Positions 50,878 through 58,955 of a stretch of DNA of 64,000 nucleotides are shown in pieces. The translations under genes were made by a program, and so were the position numbers. Numbering within the stretch: position 1 is the first letter of the stretch; each line of letters starts with the position of its first letter. This stretch comes from Streptomyces phaeofaciens (GTDB lineage Bacteria > Actinomycetota > Actinomycetes > Streptomycetales > Streptomycetaceae): positions 1-64,000 of the forward strand of contig NZ_BMSA01000027.1 of NCBI RefSeq assembly GCF_014648915.1, written 5' to 3'. Below the pieces are notes generated by a model. The model searched no databases. It had not been told where the DNA came from and saw nothing but the letters and a program-made list of their open reading frames with translations.

Positions 50878-52016
50878 CACCGGCGTCCCTTCGGCAGGCC
50901 GAGGAGGCGCTCGGCGACGATGTCGCGCTGGATCTCGTTCGTCCCCGCGTAGATCGGGCCGGCCAGGGCGAAGACGTACCGCTGCGCCCACTCGCCGTCC
51001 GCCGGTTCGCCCTCCTCGCCGAGGAGATCGAGGGCCGTCTCGTGCACGGCGATGTCGTACTCGGACCAGAAGACCTTGTTCAGGCTGGACTCGGGGCCGA
51101 GCCGCTCGCCCGCGAGGAAACGGGACGCGGCCGCGTAGGTGAACAGCTGGTAGGCGCGGGCGCCGATCAGGGCGTCGGCGACCCGGCCCGCCGACGACGC
51201 GGGGCAGCCCCGGGCGCGCCACAGGGCGTGCAGGCGCTCGGCCGTGGCGAGGAAGCGGCCGGGGGAGCGGAGCGTGAGCCCGCGCTCGTCGGCCGCCGTC
51301 GCCATCGCGATCGCCCAGCCCCGGCCGGGCTCACCGATCACGTCCTCGTCCGGGACGAACACCTCGTCCAGGAACAGCTCGGCGAACGCCGGTTTTCCGT
51401 CGAGACGGCCGATCGGCCGGACCGTGACCCCCGGGTCGCGCAGCCCGAACATGACGTAGGTGAGCCCCTGGTGGGGCTTCTCGGCCGCCGGATCGCTGCG
51501 GAACAGGCCGAAGGCGCGGTCGGCGAAGGCCGCCCGCGAGGACCAGGTCTTCTGGCCGCTCAAGAGCCAGCCGCCGTCCGTGCGCACCGCCCGGGAGCGC
51601 AGGGACGCCAGATCGGAACCGGCCTCCGGCTCCGACCAGGCCTGGGCCCAGACCACTTCCCCGGTCGCCATCGGCGGCAGCACCCGCGCCCGCTGCTCCG
51701 GTGTGCCGTGGCCGAGGAGGGTGGGGGCCAGCAGGGCGATCCCGTTCTGGTTGACCCGTCCGGGCGCGCCCGCCGCGTAGTACTCCTCCTCGAAGAGCAG
51801 CCAGCGCAGCAGGCCGCACGCGCGGCCGCCGTACCGGGTCGGCCAGTCGACCACCGACCAGCCGGCCGCGGCCAGCTCGGCCTCCCACGCGCGGTGCGCG
51901 GCGAAGCCCTCGGCCGTCTCCAGCGAGGGCAGCGGCGCGGACGGCACCCGCGCGCGCAGCCAGCCCCGCGCCTCGGCGCGGAACGCCTCGTCGGCGGGGG
52001 AGAGCGTGAGGTCCAC
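50877..52016 (-). CDS. ipdE1: Acyl-CoA dehydrogenase, large-type subunit (IpdE1/FadE31-like)
   Basis: 379 residues. FAD and substrate motifs: FEEEYYAAGAPGRVNQNGIALLAPTL, WAQAWSEPEAGSDLASLRS, LSGQKTWSSRAAFADRAFGLF, and the closing PIYAGTNEIQRDIVAERLLGLPKG. The position that carries the catalytic Glu in medium-chain enzymes (YEGT) is Ala (YAGT), as in steroid-type heteromeric enzymes. GTG 52016 has AAGGAGG 6 nt upstream, preferred over the longer start. It probably dehydrogenates a late HIP-pathway CoA ester together with the next gene product. Confidence 0.82.
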   Translation of the reverse strand: MDLTLSPADEAFRAEARGWLRARVPSAPLPSLETAEGFAAHRAWEAELAAAGWSVVDWPTRYGGRACGLLRWLLFEEEYYAAGAPGRVNQNGIALLAPTLLGHGTPEQRARVLPPMATGEVVWAQAWSEPEAGSDLASLRSRAVRTDGGWLLSGQKTWSSRAAFADRAFGLFRSDPAAEKPHQGLTYVMFGLRDPGVTVRPIGRLDGKPAFAELFLDEVFVPDEDVIGEPGRGWAIAMATAADERGLTLRSPGRFLATAERLHALWRARGCPASSAGRVADALIGARAYQLFTYAAASRFLAGERLGPESSLNKVFWSEYDIAVHETALDLLGEEGEPADGEWAQRYVFALAGPIYAGTNEIQRDIVAERLLGLPKGRR

Positions 52017-52053
52017 GGCCAGCCTCCTTGCCCTGTCGCCCTGGAACTTCCCT

Positions 52054-52067
52054 AACAAGTGTTTGGT
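52054..52067. promoter_or_regulatory. KstR2-type operator, divergent ipdE1 / ipdF promoters
   Basis: AACAAGTGTTTGGT fits the mycobacterial KstR2 motif AnCAAGnnCTTGnT except for one base. Flanks extend the symmetry to CCTAACAAGT/GTTTGGTAGG (52051-52070). It lies just upstream of the TAGCGT -10 of ipdF, a position suited to repression, two genes from kstR2 itself. Confidence 0.7.
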
Positions 52068-52071
52068 AGGT

Positions 52072-52077
52072 TAGCGT
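52072..52077 (+). promoter_or_regulatory. -10 element TAGCGT of leaderless ipdF
   Basis: TAGCGT lies 6 nt before the ATG at 52084, with no ribosome site between. Confidence 0.55.
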
Positions 52078-52083
52078 GCTGTC

Positions 52084-52872
52084 ATGAAGAACGTCGAGGG
52101 TCCGTCGTACGTTCCCGGGCACGCGCTGCTCGCCGGACGCACGGCCGTCGTCACCGCGGCGGCCGGCGCGGGCATCGGCGGCGCGACCGCACGCCGCTTC
52201 CTCGAGGAAGGCGCCCGCGTCCTGATCAGCGACGCGCACACACGCCGGCTCAAGGCCTACCAGGCCGAACTGGCCGAGGAGTTCGGCGCCGCCGCGGTCT
52301 GCGCACTGCCCTGCGACGTCACCGACGAGACCCAGGTGACGGCCCTCTTCGACACGGCGGTGCGCGAGCACGGCCGGCTGGACGTCGTCGTCAACAACGC
52401 CGGACTCGGCGGCACCGCACCGCTGGCGGACATGACCGACGAGCAATGGACCCGGGTGCTCGACGTGACACTGAACGGCACCTTCCGCTGTACCCGGGCG
52501 GCGCTGCGGCGGATGCGCGACAGCGGCGGCGGGGTCGTCGTCAACAACGCCTCCGTGGTGGGCTGGCGCGCCCAGGCCGGACAGGCCCACTACGCCGCCG
52601 CCAAGGCCGCGGTGATGGCCCTGACCCGCTGCGCGGCGATCGAGGCCGCCGCGTACGGGGTGCGGGTCAACGCGGTCTCCCCGAGCCTGGCCATGCACCC
52701 CCACCTGGTGAAGGTCACCACCCCCGAACTGCTGGAGGAACTCACCGCCCGCGAGGCCTTCGGGCGGTACGCCGAGCCGTGGGAGGTGGCCAACGTGATC
52801 GTGTTCCTGGCCTCCGGCTACTCCTCGTACATGACCGGCGAGGTCGTCGCCGTCAGCAGCCAGCACGCCTAG
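52084..52872 (+). CDS. ipdF: IpdF-type short-chain dehydrogenase (5-hydroxy-HIP-CoA oxidoreductase)
   Basis: 262 residues, NAD(P)-dependent SDR. Cofactor loop TAAAGAGIGGATARR, NNAGLGG, and catalytic Ser (NNASVVGW), Tyr-Lys (HYAAAKAAV). The ending YSSYMTGEVVAVSSQHA and the early GHALLAGRTAVVTAAAG closely match remembered mycobacterial IpdF (Rv3559c), which interconverts the 5-keto and 5-hydroxy forms of HIP-CoA. It heads the ipdF-kstR2-fadA6 set, the same order as in M. tuberculosis. Confidence 0.86.
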   Translation: MKNVEGPSYVPGHALLAGRTAVVTAAAGAGIGGATARRFLEEGARVLISDAHTRRLKAYQAELAEEFGAAAVCALPCDVTDETQVTALFDTAVREHGRLDVVVNNAGLGGTAPLADMTDEQWTRVLDVTLNGTFRCTRAALRRMRDSGGGVVVNNASVVGWRAQAGQAHYAAAKAAVMALTRCAAIEAAAYGVRVNAVSPSLAMHPHLVKVTTPELLEELTAREAFGRYAEPWEVANVIVFLASGYSSYMTGEVVAVSSQHA

Positions 52873-52881
52873 GACCACAAT

Positions 52882-53499
52882 GTGTTCGTGCCGACCAAGA
52901 AGAAGCCCCAGGTGACCGCCGCGCCCGCGCGCCGCGGTGAACTCCTCAGCACCGCAGCCGAGGTCTTCGCCGAACAGGGCTACAACGCCACCACCGTCCG
53001 CAAGATCGCGGACCACGCGGGCATGCTCGCGGGCAGCCTCTACTACCACTTCGACTCCAAGGAGTCGATGCTGGAGGAGATCCTGCGCACCTTCCTCGAC
53101 GAGCTGTGGGACGGCTACGACACCGTCCTGGCCGCCGGGTCGGGCCCCCGCGAGACCCTCGAGGCCCTGGTCACCGAGTCGTTCCGGGAGATCGACCGGC
53201 ACCGGGCCGCCGTCGCGATCTACCAGAAGGAGAGCAAGCAGCTCGTCGCGCAGGAACGGTTCGCGTTCCTCGCCGAATCGCAGCGCAGGTTCGAGAAGGC
53301 GTGGCTGTCCACGCTGGAGCGCGGGGTGGCCGACCGGGTCTTCCGGGCCGACCTCGACGTCCGCCTCACCTACCGCTTCGTCCGTGACACCGTCTGGGTC
53401 GCCGCCTCCTGGTACCGGCCCGGCGGACAGCACAGCCCGGAGGAGATCGCCCGGCAGTACCTCTCGATGGTGCTGGACGGGATCGCCGTACGCACGTAA
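52882..53499 (+). CDS. kstR2: KstR2-type TetR repressor
   Basis: 205 residues. The helix-turn-helix is YNATTVRKIADHAGMLAGSLYYHFDSKESML. The ligand domain ends FVRDTVWVAASWYRPGGQHSPEEIARQYLSMVLDGI, very like M. tuberculosis KstR2 (Rv3557c), which is relieved by HIP-CoA. GTG 52882 has AGGA 7 nt upstream; GTG 52888 is an alternative. KstR2-like operators are found at both divergent promoters of the cluster, supporting the assignment. Confidence 0.85.
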   Translation: MFVPTKKKPQVTAAPARRGELLSTAAEVFAEQGYNATTVRKIADHAGMLAGSLYYHFDSKESMLEEILRTFLDELWDGYDTVLAAGSGPRETLEALVTESFREIDRHRAAVAIYQKESKQLVAQERFAFLAESQRRFEKAWLSTLERGVADRVFRADLDVRLTYRFVRDTVWVAASWYRPGGQHSPEEIARQYLSMVLDGIAVRT

Positions 53500-53525
53500 C
53501 CCACTGGACGCACTGGGGAGTCGCC

Positions 53526-54683
53526 ATGGCCGAGGCCTACATCGTCGAAGCGGTCCGTACGCCCGTGGGGCGGCGCGGAGGAGGGCTCGCCGGGGTGCAC
53601 CCGGCGGACCTCGGGGCGCACGCGCTCAAGGAACTCGTCGCACGCGCGGGCATCGACCCGGCGGCCGTCGAGGACGTCGTCCTCGGCTGCCTGGACGCGG
53701 TCGGGCCGCAGGCCGGGGACATCGCGCGCACCGCCTGGCTGGCCGCCGGGCTGCCCGAGGAGGTACCGGGGGTGACGGTGGACCGGCAGTGCGGATCCTC
53801 CCAGCAGGCCGTGCACTTCGCCGCCCAGGCCGTGCTCTCCGGCACCCAGGACCTCGTCGTCGCGGGCGGCGTGCAGAACATGTCGCAGATCCCCATCGCC
53901 TACGCCACCCGCCAGGCCGCCGAGCCGCTCGGCTTCACCCAGGGCCCCTTCGCGGGCAGCGAGGGCTGGCGCGCCCGCTACGGCGACCGGCCCGTCAACC
54001 AGTTCGCCGGCGCCGAGATGATCGCCGCCAAATGGGGCATCAGCCGCCAGGACCAGGAGGAGTTCGCACTGCGCTCGCACCGGCGGGCGGTGCGCGCGAT
54101 CGACGAGGGCCGCTTCGCGCGGGAGACCGTCGCCCACGGGACCGTCACCGTCGACGAGGGGCCGCGCCGGGACACCTCCCTGGAGAAGATGGCCGCGCTG
54201 AAGCCCGTCATCGACGGCGGGACCGTCACCGCCGCCTGCTCCTCGCAGGTCTCCGACGGCGCCGCCGCCCTCCTGCTCGCCTCCGAGCGGGCCGTCCGCG
54301 AGCACGGCCTCACCCCCCGCGCGCGCGTGCACCACCTCTCCGTACGCGGCGAGGACCCCATCCGCATGCTGACCGCGCCGATCCCGGCCACCGCCCACGC
54401 CCTGAAGAAGACCGGGCTGTCGATCCACGACCTCGACCTCGTCGAGATCAACGAGGCCTTCGCGCCCGTCGTCCTCGCCTGGCTGAAGGAGACCGGCGCC
54501 GACCCGGAGAAGGTCAACGTCAACGGCGGCGCGATCGCCCTGGGCCACCCGCTGGGCGCGTCGGGCGCCAAGCTGATGACGACCCTGCTGCACGAACTGG
54601 AGCGCACGGGCGGCCGGTTCGGCCTTCAGACGATGTGCGAGGGCGGCGGGCAGGCGAACGTGACGATCATCGAACGGCTGTGA
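53526..54683 (+). CDS. fadA6: Acetyl-CoA acyltransferase, FadA6-type thiolase
   Basis: 385 residues. The nucleophile Cys is in VDRQCGSSQQAVHFA; NEAFAPV carries the active-site Asn/Glu, the HPLGASGA loop the His, and QTMCEGGGQANV the second Cys. Adjacent to kstR2 and ipdF, it matches FadA6 (Rv3556c), which thiolytically cleaves the ring-opened product in HIP breakdown. The ATG lies 27 nt after kstR2, preceded by GGGGAG. A 26-bp tandem duplication follows at the stop codon. Confidence 0.88.
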   Translation: MAEAYIVEAVRTPVGRRGGGLAGVHPADLGAHALKELVARAGIDPAAVEDVVLGCLDAVGPQAGDIARTAWLAAGLPEEVPGVTVDRQCGSSQQAVHFAAQAVLSGTQDLVVAGGVQNMSQIPIAYATRQAAEPLGFTQGPFAGSEGWRARYGDRPVNQFAGAEMIAAKWGISRQDQEEFALRSHRRAVRAIDEGRFARETVAHGTVTVDEGPRRDTSLEKMAALKPVIDGGTVTAACSSQVSDGAAALLLASERAVREHGLTPRARVHHLSVRGEDPIRMLTAPIPATAHALKKTGLSIHDLDLVEINEAFAPVVLAWLKETGADPEKVNVNGGAIALGHPLGASGAKLMTTLLHELERTGGRFGLQTMCEGGGQANVTIIERL

Positions 54684-54732
54684 CGGCCGGGCAGGGACGG
54701 CGGCCGTGACCGCCGGGCAGGGACGGCGGCCG
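54681..54732. repeat. Two tandem 26-bp repeats at the fadA6 stop codon
   Basis: The unit TGACGGCCGGGCAGGGACGG plus CGGCCG occurs at 54681-54706 and 54707-54732 with one base difference, and a third partial copy begins at 54733. Each copy begins TGA, and the first is the fadA6 stop. It fills the gap between convergent fadA6 and ipdC and may act as a terminator. Confidence 0.8.
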
Positions 54733-54741
54733 TGACGGCTG

Positions 54742-55791
54742 TCAGGGGGAGGCGGTGAGGCCCTCCAGGGTCTCCTCCGCCTCCTTCATGATCCGCTCCA
54801 CCAGCTCCGCGCACGACGGCAGGTCGTCGATCACCCCGGCGACCTGCCCGGACGCCATGACCCCGAGATCCGTACGGCCGTCCACCATCGCCGACTTCAG
54901 CAGCATCGGGGTGTTGGCGGCGAGCAGGACCTGACTCCAGGACAGTTCCTTGCCGCGCTTCATGGCCAGACCGTCGCGGACCAGACGCGGCCAGGAGAGA
55001 CCCGAGAGCCTGCGGAAGGCCGCCGCCCGGCCGACCGCGTGCAGCAGCGTTCGCGACCGGCCGGCACGCTCCAGGGACGCCACCAGGTCCGTACGCAGCA
55101 TGCGGTGCGGCAGCCCGTCCACCGCCCGGGTGACCGTGACGTCCCGCACACCCGCCGCCAGATAGCGCGCCTTCACCACGTCCGGCACCGTCGACTCCGA
55201 CGTCAGCAGGAACCGCGTCCCCATCGCGACCCCCGCCGCGCCGTACGCCAGCGCCGCGACCAGACCCCGCCCGTCGAAGAAGCCGCCCGCCGCCACGACC
55301 GGGATGTCCACCGCGTCCACGACCTGCGGCAACAGCACCGTCGTGGCCACCTCACCGGTGTGCCCGCCGCCCTCCCCGCCCTGCACGATCACCGCGTCCG
55401 CACCCCACGCGGCGACCTTCTCGGCATGCCGCCGGGCCCCGACCGAGGGGATGACGACGACGCCCGCCTCCTTCAGCTCGGTGATCAGCTCCCGGGAGGG
55501 CGCGAGCGCGAAGGACGCCACCCGCACCCCCTCGTCGAGCAGGATCCGCACCCGGTCGCCGGCGTCCGCCGCGTCGGCCCGCAGATTCACCCCGAACGGC
55601 GCGTCCGTGCGCGAGCGCACCTCGCGGACCGCCTCGCGCAGCCCGTCCACCGTCATCGTCGCCGAGCCGAGCACGCCCAGCGCCCCCGCCTCGGCCGCCG
55701 CCGACACCAGACGCGGGCCCGCCACCCAGCCCATGCCGCTCTGCACGATCGGGCGGCGGACCCCGACCAGCCGGGTGAGTGCCGTGTCCAT
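54742..55791 (-). CDS. ipdC: IpdC-type flavin-dependent reductase (nitronate monooxygenase family)
   Basis: 349 residues, FMN-binding TIM barrel. Signatures: RPIVQSGMGWVAGPRLVSAAAEAGALG, FGVNLRADAADAGDRV, VIVQGGEGGGHTGEVATTVLLP, VVAAGGFFDGRGLVAALAYGAAGVAMGTRFLLT, HGK-like KRGKELSWSQVLLAANTPMLLKSA. These closely follow remembered Rv3553 (IpdC) of the KstR2 regulon, which acts on the HIP ring intermediate. It is the last gene of the echA20-ipdA-ipdB-ipdC operon, coupled by overlap. Confidence 0.86.
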   Translation of the reverse strand: MDTALTRLVGVRRPIVQSGMGWVAGPRLVSAAAEAGALGVLGSATMTVDGLREAVREVRSRTDAPFGVNLRADAADAGDRVRILLDEGVRVASFALAPSRELITELKEAGVVVIPSVGARRHAEKVAAWGADAVIVQGGEGGGHTGEVATTVLLPQVVDAVDIPVVAAGGFFDGRGLVAALAYGAAGVAMGTRFLLTSESTVPDVVKARYLAAGVRDVTVTRAVDGLPHRMLRTDLVASLERAGRSRTLLHAVGRAAAFRRLSGLSWPRLVRDGLAMKRGKELSWSQVLLAANTPMLLKSAMVDGRTDLGVMASGQVAGVIDDLPSCAELVERIMKEAEETLEGLTASP

Positions 55792-56510
55792 CAGACCGGA
55801 ACCTCCCGGTCCCGGGTGTTCCCCGGATCGATCACCTCGCGGATCAGCCGCAGCTCCGCGGCGGTCGGTTCACGGGTGTACGGCACCTCGCCGTCGATCA
55901 CGAGGTCGAACGCCGTCGCCTCCCGGACCTGCTCCACCGTCACCCCCGGATGCACCGACGCCAGCCGCATCGTGCGGCCCGGCGTGGCGAAGTCGAAGAC
56001 CCCCAGGTCGGACACCACCCGCGGGATCCGGTGGTGACGCGCCCCGGCCGCACGGTCGTACCCGACCCCGCACACCATGTCGACCTCCGCCACGAAGACC
56101 CGCCGGGAGTGCCTGGGGATCCAGTAACTCGTCGGGTTGTTGAGCGTGTTGACCGGCGCGCCGCGCACCCCGAGCAGCTGCCGCGCGGGCCGCGCCCAGT
56201 CGCCGATGCAGGAGATGTTCTGGTTGCCGTGCCGGTCGATCTGGCTCGCGCCCATCATCACGTGCCGCCGGCCCCCGGTGACCAGCTCCAGGTGCCGGCG
56301 GTACGGCAGCCAGCCCTCGACCGTGCCGTCCGAGCCGACGATCATCGCCTCGCCGTCGGTCAGCAGCAGGTCGGGCGCGAAGGTCCGCCGGGCGAGCCGC
56401 GCCCCGACGGAGGGGATCAGCCCCATGGGGCTCGCCAGGATCTCCCCCGAGCCCCGCCAGGCCTCGGCGCACGCGACGACGCAGTACTCGGCGCGGGTCA
56501 CCCCGCTCAT
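55791..56510 (-). CDS. ipdB: COCHEA-CoA hydrolase beta subunit
   Basis: 239 residues, class I CoA-transferase beta-type fold. Typical segments: RAEYCVVACAEAWRGSGEILASPMGLIPSVGARLARRTFAPDLLLTDGE, GASQIDRHGNQNISCIGDW and RVVSDLGVFDF. It pairs with IpdA as the ring-opening hydrolase of steroid C/D-ring catabolism, which uses the transferase fold for hydrolysis. ATG 56510 overlaps ipdA, and the stop overlaps ipdC by one base. Confidence 0.86.
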   Translation of the reverse strand: MSGVTRAEYCVVACAEAWRGSGEILASPMGLIPSVGARLARRTFAPDLLLTDGEAMIVGSDGTVEGWLPYRRHLELVTGGRRHVMMGASQIDRHGNQNISCIGDWARPARQLLGVRGAPVNTLNNPTSYWIPRHSRRVFVAEVDMVCGVGYDRAAGARHHRIPRVVSDLGVFDFATPGRTMRLASVHPGVTVEQVREATAFDLVIDGEVPYTREPTAAELRLIREVIDPGNTRDREVPV

Positions 56511-57343
56511 GACTCCTCCCCGGCCGCCGCCCGGTACGCCGCCTCGTCCCCGGCCAGATACCGCGCCGCGAACTGCGGCCACGGCGTCGTCGCATACCGC
56601 TTCTGGAACGCCTCGTCCCGGCCGTAGTCGGGGGCGCAGGACGTGAAGTGCGCGCCGTCGGGCGCCTCGACGACCCCCGTCACCACATGCCGCCCGATCA
56701 GCAGCGACTGCGGCGGGGCCGCCTTCGTCAGCTCGGCCGTGTCGACGATCCGCTCGCAGGAGACGTACGCCGTGTCCGCGGCCTCGCAGAACAGGTCGTC
56801 GAAGTACGGGTCCGGTCCCAGGTACTGCCCGTTGCCCAGCCGGTCGGCCCGGTTCACGTGCACCAGGGCCGCGTCCAGCCGCAGGGCGGGCATGGCGACG
56901 AACGTCTCCCCGTCCTCGTAGGGGGAGGTCACCGTCCGCAGACCGGGGTTGACCCGCATCACGTCCGAACCGATCCCCGCCCGCACGGGCAGGAACGGCA
57001 GCCGGTTCGCCGCCGCGCGCAGGCCCCACAGGAACATCGCCTCGTCGACCTCCGTCAGCGCGAAGGCCCCCCGCTCGCGGGCCGCGCGGTAGTGCGGTTC
57101 GAGAGGGATCGAGTCGAGGGTCACGAACGCGGTCACCAGCTTCCGGATCCGGCCGGCCGCGGCGAGCATCCCGACGTCCGGGCCGCCGTACGAGACGACC
57201 GTCAGGTCCGTGACCTGCGACCGCAGCAGCGCCCGGACCAGCGCCATGGGTTTGCGGCGCGAGCCCCAGCCGCCGATGCCGAGGGTCATGCCGCTCTCCA
57301 GCCGGGAGACGGCCTCCTCGGCGGTCATCGTCTTGTCACCCAT
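56507..57343 (-). CDS. ipdA: COCHEA-CoA hydrolase alpha subunit
   Basis: 278 residues. The sequence has MTLGIGGWGSRRKPMALVRALLRS, DLTVVSYGGPDVGML, EVDEAMFLWGLRAAANRLPFLPVRAG (the Glu region matching the catalytic Glu of mycobacterial IpdA), PALRLDAALVHVNRAD and VEAPDGAHFTSCAPDYGRDE. These match remembered Rv3551. It is an α-type subunit opening the last steroid ring. ATG 57343 lies inside echA20 with GGAGGG upstream (8-nt overlap). Confidence 0.88.
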   Translation of the reverse strand: MGDKTMTAEEAVSRLESGMTLGIGGWGSRRKPMALVRALLRSQVTDLTVVSYGGPDVGMLAAAGRIRKLVTAFVTLDSIPLEPHYRAARERGAFALTEVDEAMFLWGLRAAANRLPFLPVRAGIGSDVMRVNPGLRTVTSPYEDGETFVAMPALRLDAALVHVNRADRLGNGQYLGPDPYFDDLFCEAADTAYVSCERIVDTAELTKAAPPQSLLIGRHVVTGVVEAPDGAHFTSCAPDYGRDEAFQKRYATTPWPQFAARYLAGDEAAYRAAAGEES

Positions 57344-58103
57344 CCGACCCGCCCTCCTTCCCGAACGTGTCCCGGACCCGGTCGGCCACCCCGCTGACGC
57401 TCGCCTCGAAGGTGAAGCCCTGCTCGAAGCGGTAGCTGCGGCGCACGTCGACCGGGTCGATGCCGTTGATGGCCGCTTTCGCGAGCCGCAGCAGCTCACC
57501 GTCCTTGGCGGCGATCTCGCGCGCCAGCTCCAGCGCCGCCGCCCGCAGTTCCTCGCGCGGCACCACACGCCACACCGAGCCGTGCGCGTGCAGTTCGGCC
57601 GCCGTGACCGTGCGCGAGGTGTAGTACAGGGCGCGCATCAGCTGCCGGGGGACCAGCCGGGCCAGATGCGTGGCCGCGCCGAGCGCGCCGCGGTCCAGCT
57701 CGGGCAGCCCGAAGGTGGCGTCCTCGCTCGCGACGATCGCGTCCGCGTTGCCCACGAGGCCGATGCCGCCGCCCAGGCAGAAGCCGTGCACCGCCGCCAC
57801 CACCGGGACCTCGCACTCGTACACCGCGGCGAACGCCTCGAAGCAGCCGCGGTTGACGCCGACCAGCGCGCTCGGACCGCGCGCCTGGAGCTCCTTGATG
57901 TCCACGCCCGCGTTGAACCCCCGGCCCGCCGCGGTCAGCACCACGCACCGGGTCCCGGGGTCCCGGCCCGCCGTGCGCACCGCGTCGGCCAGCGCGAACC
58001 AGCCGGCCACCGGCAGCGCGTTCACCGGCGGGAAGTCGACCGTGACGACGGCGATTCCCTCTCCCGCGGGCCCCTTTTCCGGGGACGAGGTGGAGACACC
58101 CAT
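57336..58103 (-). CDS. echA20: EchA20-type enoyl-CoA hydratase/ring D hydrolase
   Basis: 255 residues, crotonase fold. Oxyanion-hole motifs are GRGFNAGVDIKELQ and HGFCLGGGIGLVGNADAIVASEDATFGLPELDRGALGAATHLARLVP, and the C-terminal GFTFEASVSGVADRVRDTF follows the EchA20 (Rv3550) pattern. In the HIP pathway EchA20 hydrolyses ring D. It heads the minus-strand operon and diverges from the two SDR genes across a KstR2-like palindrome. A TAGCTG element 8 nt before the ATG suggests a leaderless start. Confidence 0.87.
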   Translation of the reverse strand: MGVSTSSPEKGPAGEGIAVVTVDFPPVNALPVAGWFALADAVRTAGRDPGTRCVVLTAAGRGFNAGVDIKELQARGPSALVGVNRGCFEAFAAVYECEVPVVAAVHGFCLGGGIGLVGNADAIVASEDATFGLPELDRGALGAATHLARLVPRQLMRALYYTSRTVTAAELHAHGSVWRVVPREELRAAALELAREIAAKDGELLRLAKAAINGIDPVDVRRSYRFEQGFTFEASVSGVADRVRDTFGKEGGSDG

Positions 58104-58113
58104 GGAAGCATCA

Positions 58114-58152
58114 GCTACCTTTCCACCAAACGTTTGTTAGGTGAAAGGTAGC
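58114..58152. promoter_or_regulatory. 39-nt palindrome with KstR2-type operator, divergent echA20 / SDR promoters
   Basis: Outer arms GCTACCTTTC (58114-58123) and GAAAGGTAGC (58143-58152) are exact; the centre 58125-58138, ACCAAACGTTTGTT, fits KstR2 motif AnCAAGnnCTTGnT with two changes. It covers the whole gap between echA20 and the SDR start. Confidence 0.72.
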
Positions 58153-58157
58153 AGCGG

Positions 58158-58943
58158 ATGGAGCTGGACGGGAAGGTCGCCGTCGTCACCGGCGGCACCC
58201 GGGGCGTCGGCGCCGGCATCGCGCGGGCCTTCGCCGACGCCGGAGCCGAGGTGGTCGTCTGCGCCCGCCGGGCGCCGCACGCCCCGGTGCCCGGGACCGC
58301 GTTCGTGCCGCTCGACGTCCGGGACGGCGACGCCGTACGCACGTTCTTCGCCGGCCTGGACCGCGTCGACGTCCTGGTCAACAACGCGGGCGGCGCCCCC
58401 TACCGCCCGCTCGCCGAGGCCGACGCCGAGCGGCACGCGCGCGTGATCGAACTCAACCTCCTCGCACCCTTGACCGTGTCCCTCGCCGCCCACGGCCACC
58501 TCCACCGCGCGGGCGGCTCGGTCGTGATGATCGGCAGCGTCAGCGGCAGCCGCCCCTCACCCGGTTCGGCCGCCTACGGCGCCGCCAAGGCCGGCCTGGA
58601 GAACCTCGCCCGCTCGATGGCCGTGGAGTGGGCGCCGCGGGTCCGCGTCAACACCCTCGTCGTCGGCATGGTCCGCACCGAACTGTCCCATCTGCACTAC
58701 GGCGGCGAGGACGGGATCGACGCCGTCGCCCGCACCGTCCCGCTCGGACGGCTCGCCCGCCCCGCCGACGTGGGCGCCGCCGCCGTCTTCCTCGCCTCCG
58801 ACGCGGCCGTCTACATCAGCGGGGCGAGCCTGCTCGTGCACGGGGGAGGGGAACGACCCGCGTTTCTCGACGCCGCGACCGCCAACAAGGACACCCGAGA
58901 CGCGGGCACGGACGACACCCCAGACGCCAGCACGGACACCTGA
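58158..58943 (+). CDS. Short-chain dehydrogenase (Rv3549c-like, KstR2-regulon type)
   Basis: 261 residues. SDR motifs: VVTGGTRGVGAG (cofactor), NNAGGAP, catalytic Ser in MIGSVSGSRP, YGAAKAGLENLARS. The C-terminal 25 residues (from ATANKDTRDAG) are a polar Asp/Thr-rich tail. Position, divergent from echA20, equals that of Rv3549c in M. tuberculosis. ATG 58158 has AAAGG 9 nt upstream. Substrate probably a hydroxyacyl-CoA of ring C/D breakdown. Confidence 0.82.
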   Translation: MELDGKVAVVTGGTRGVGAGIARAFADAGAEVVVCARRAPHAPVPGTAFVPLDVRDGDAVRTFFAGLDRVDVLVNNAGGAPYRPLAEADAERHARVIELNLLAPLTVSLAAHGHLHRAGGSVVMIGSVSGSRPSPGSAAYGAAKAGLENLARSMAVEWAPRVRVNTLVVGMVRTELSHLHYGGEDGIDAVARTVPLGRLARPADVGAAAVFLASDAAVYISGASLLVHGGGERPAFLDAATANKDTRDAGTDDTPDASTDT

Positions 58944-58955
58944 GAGGAGCACGGG

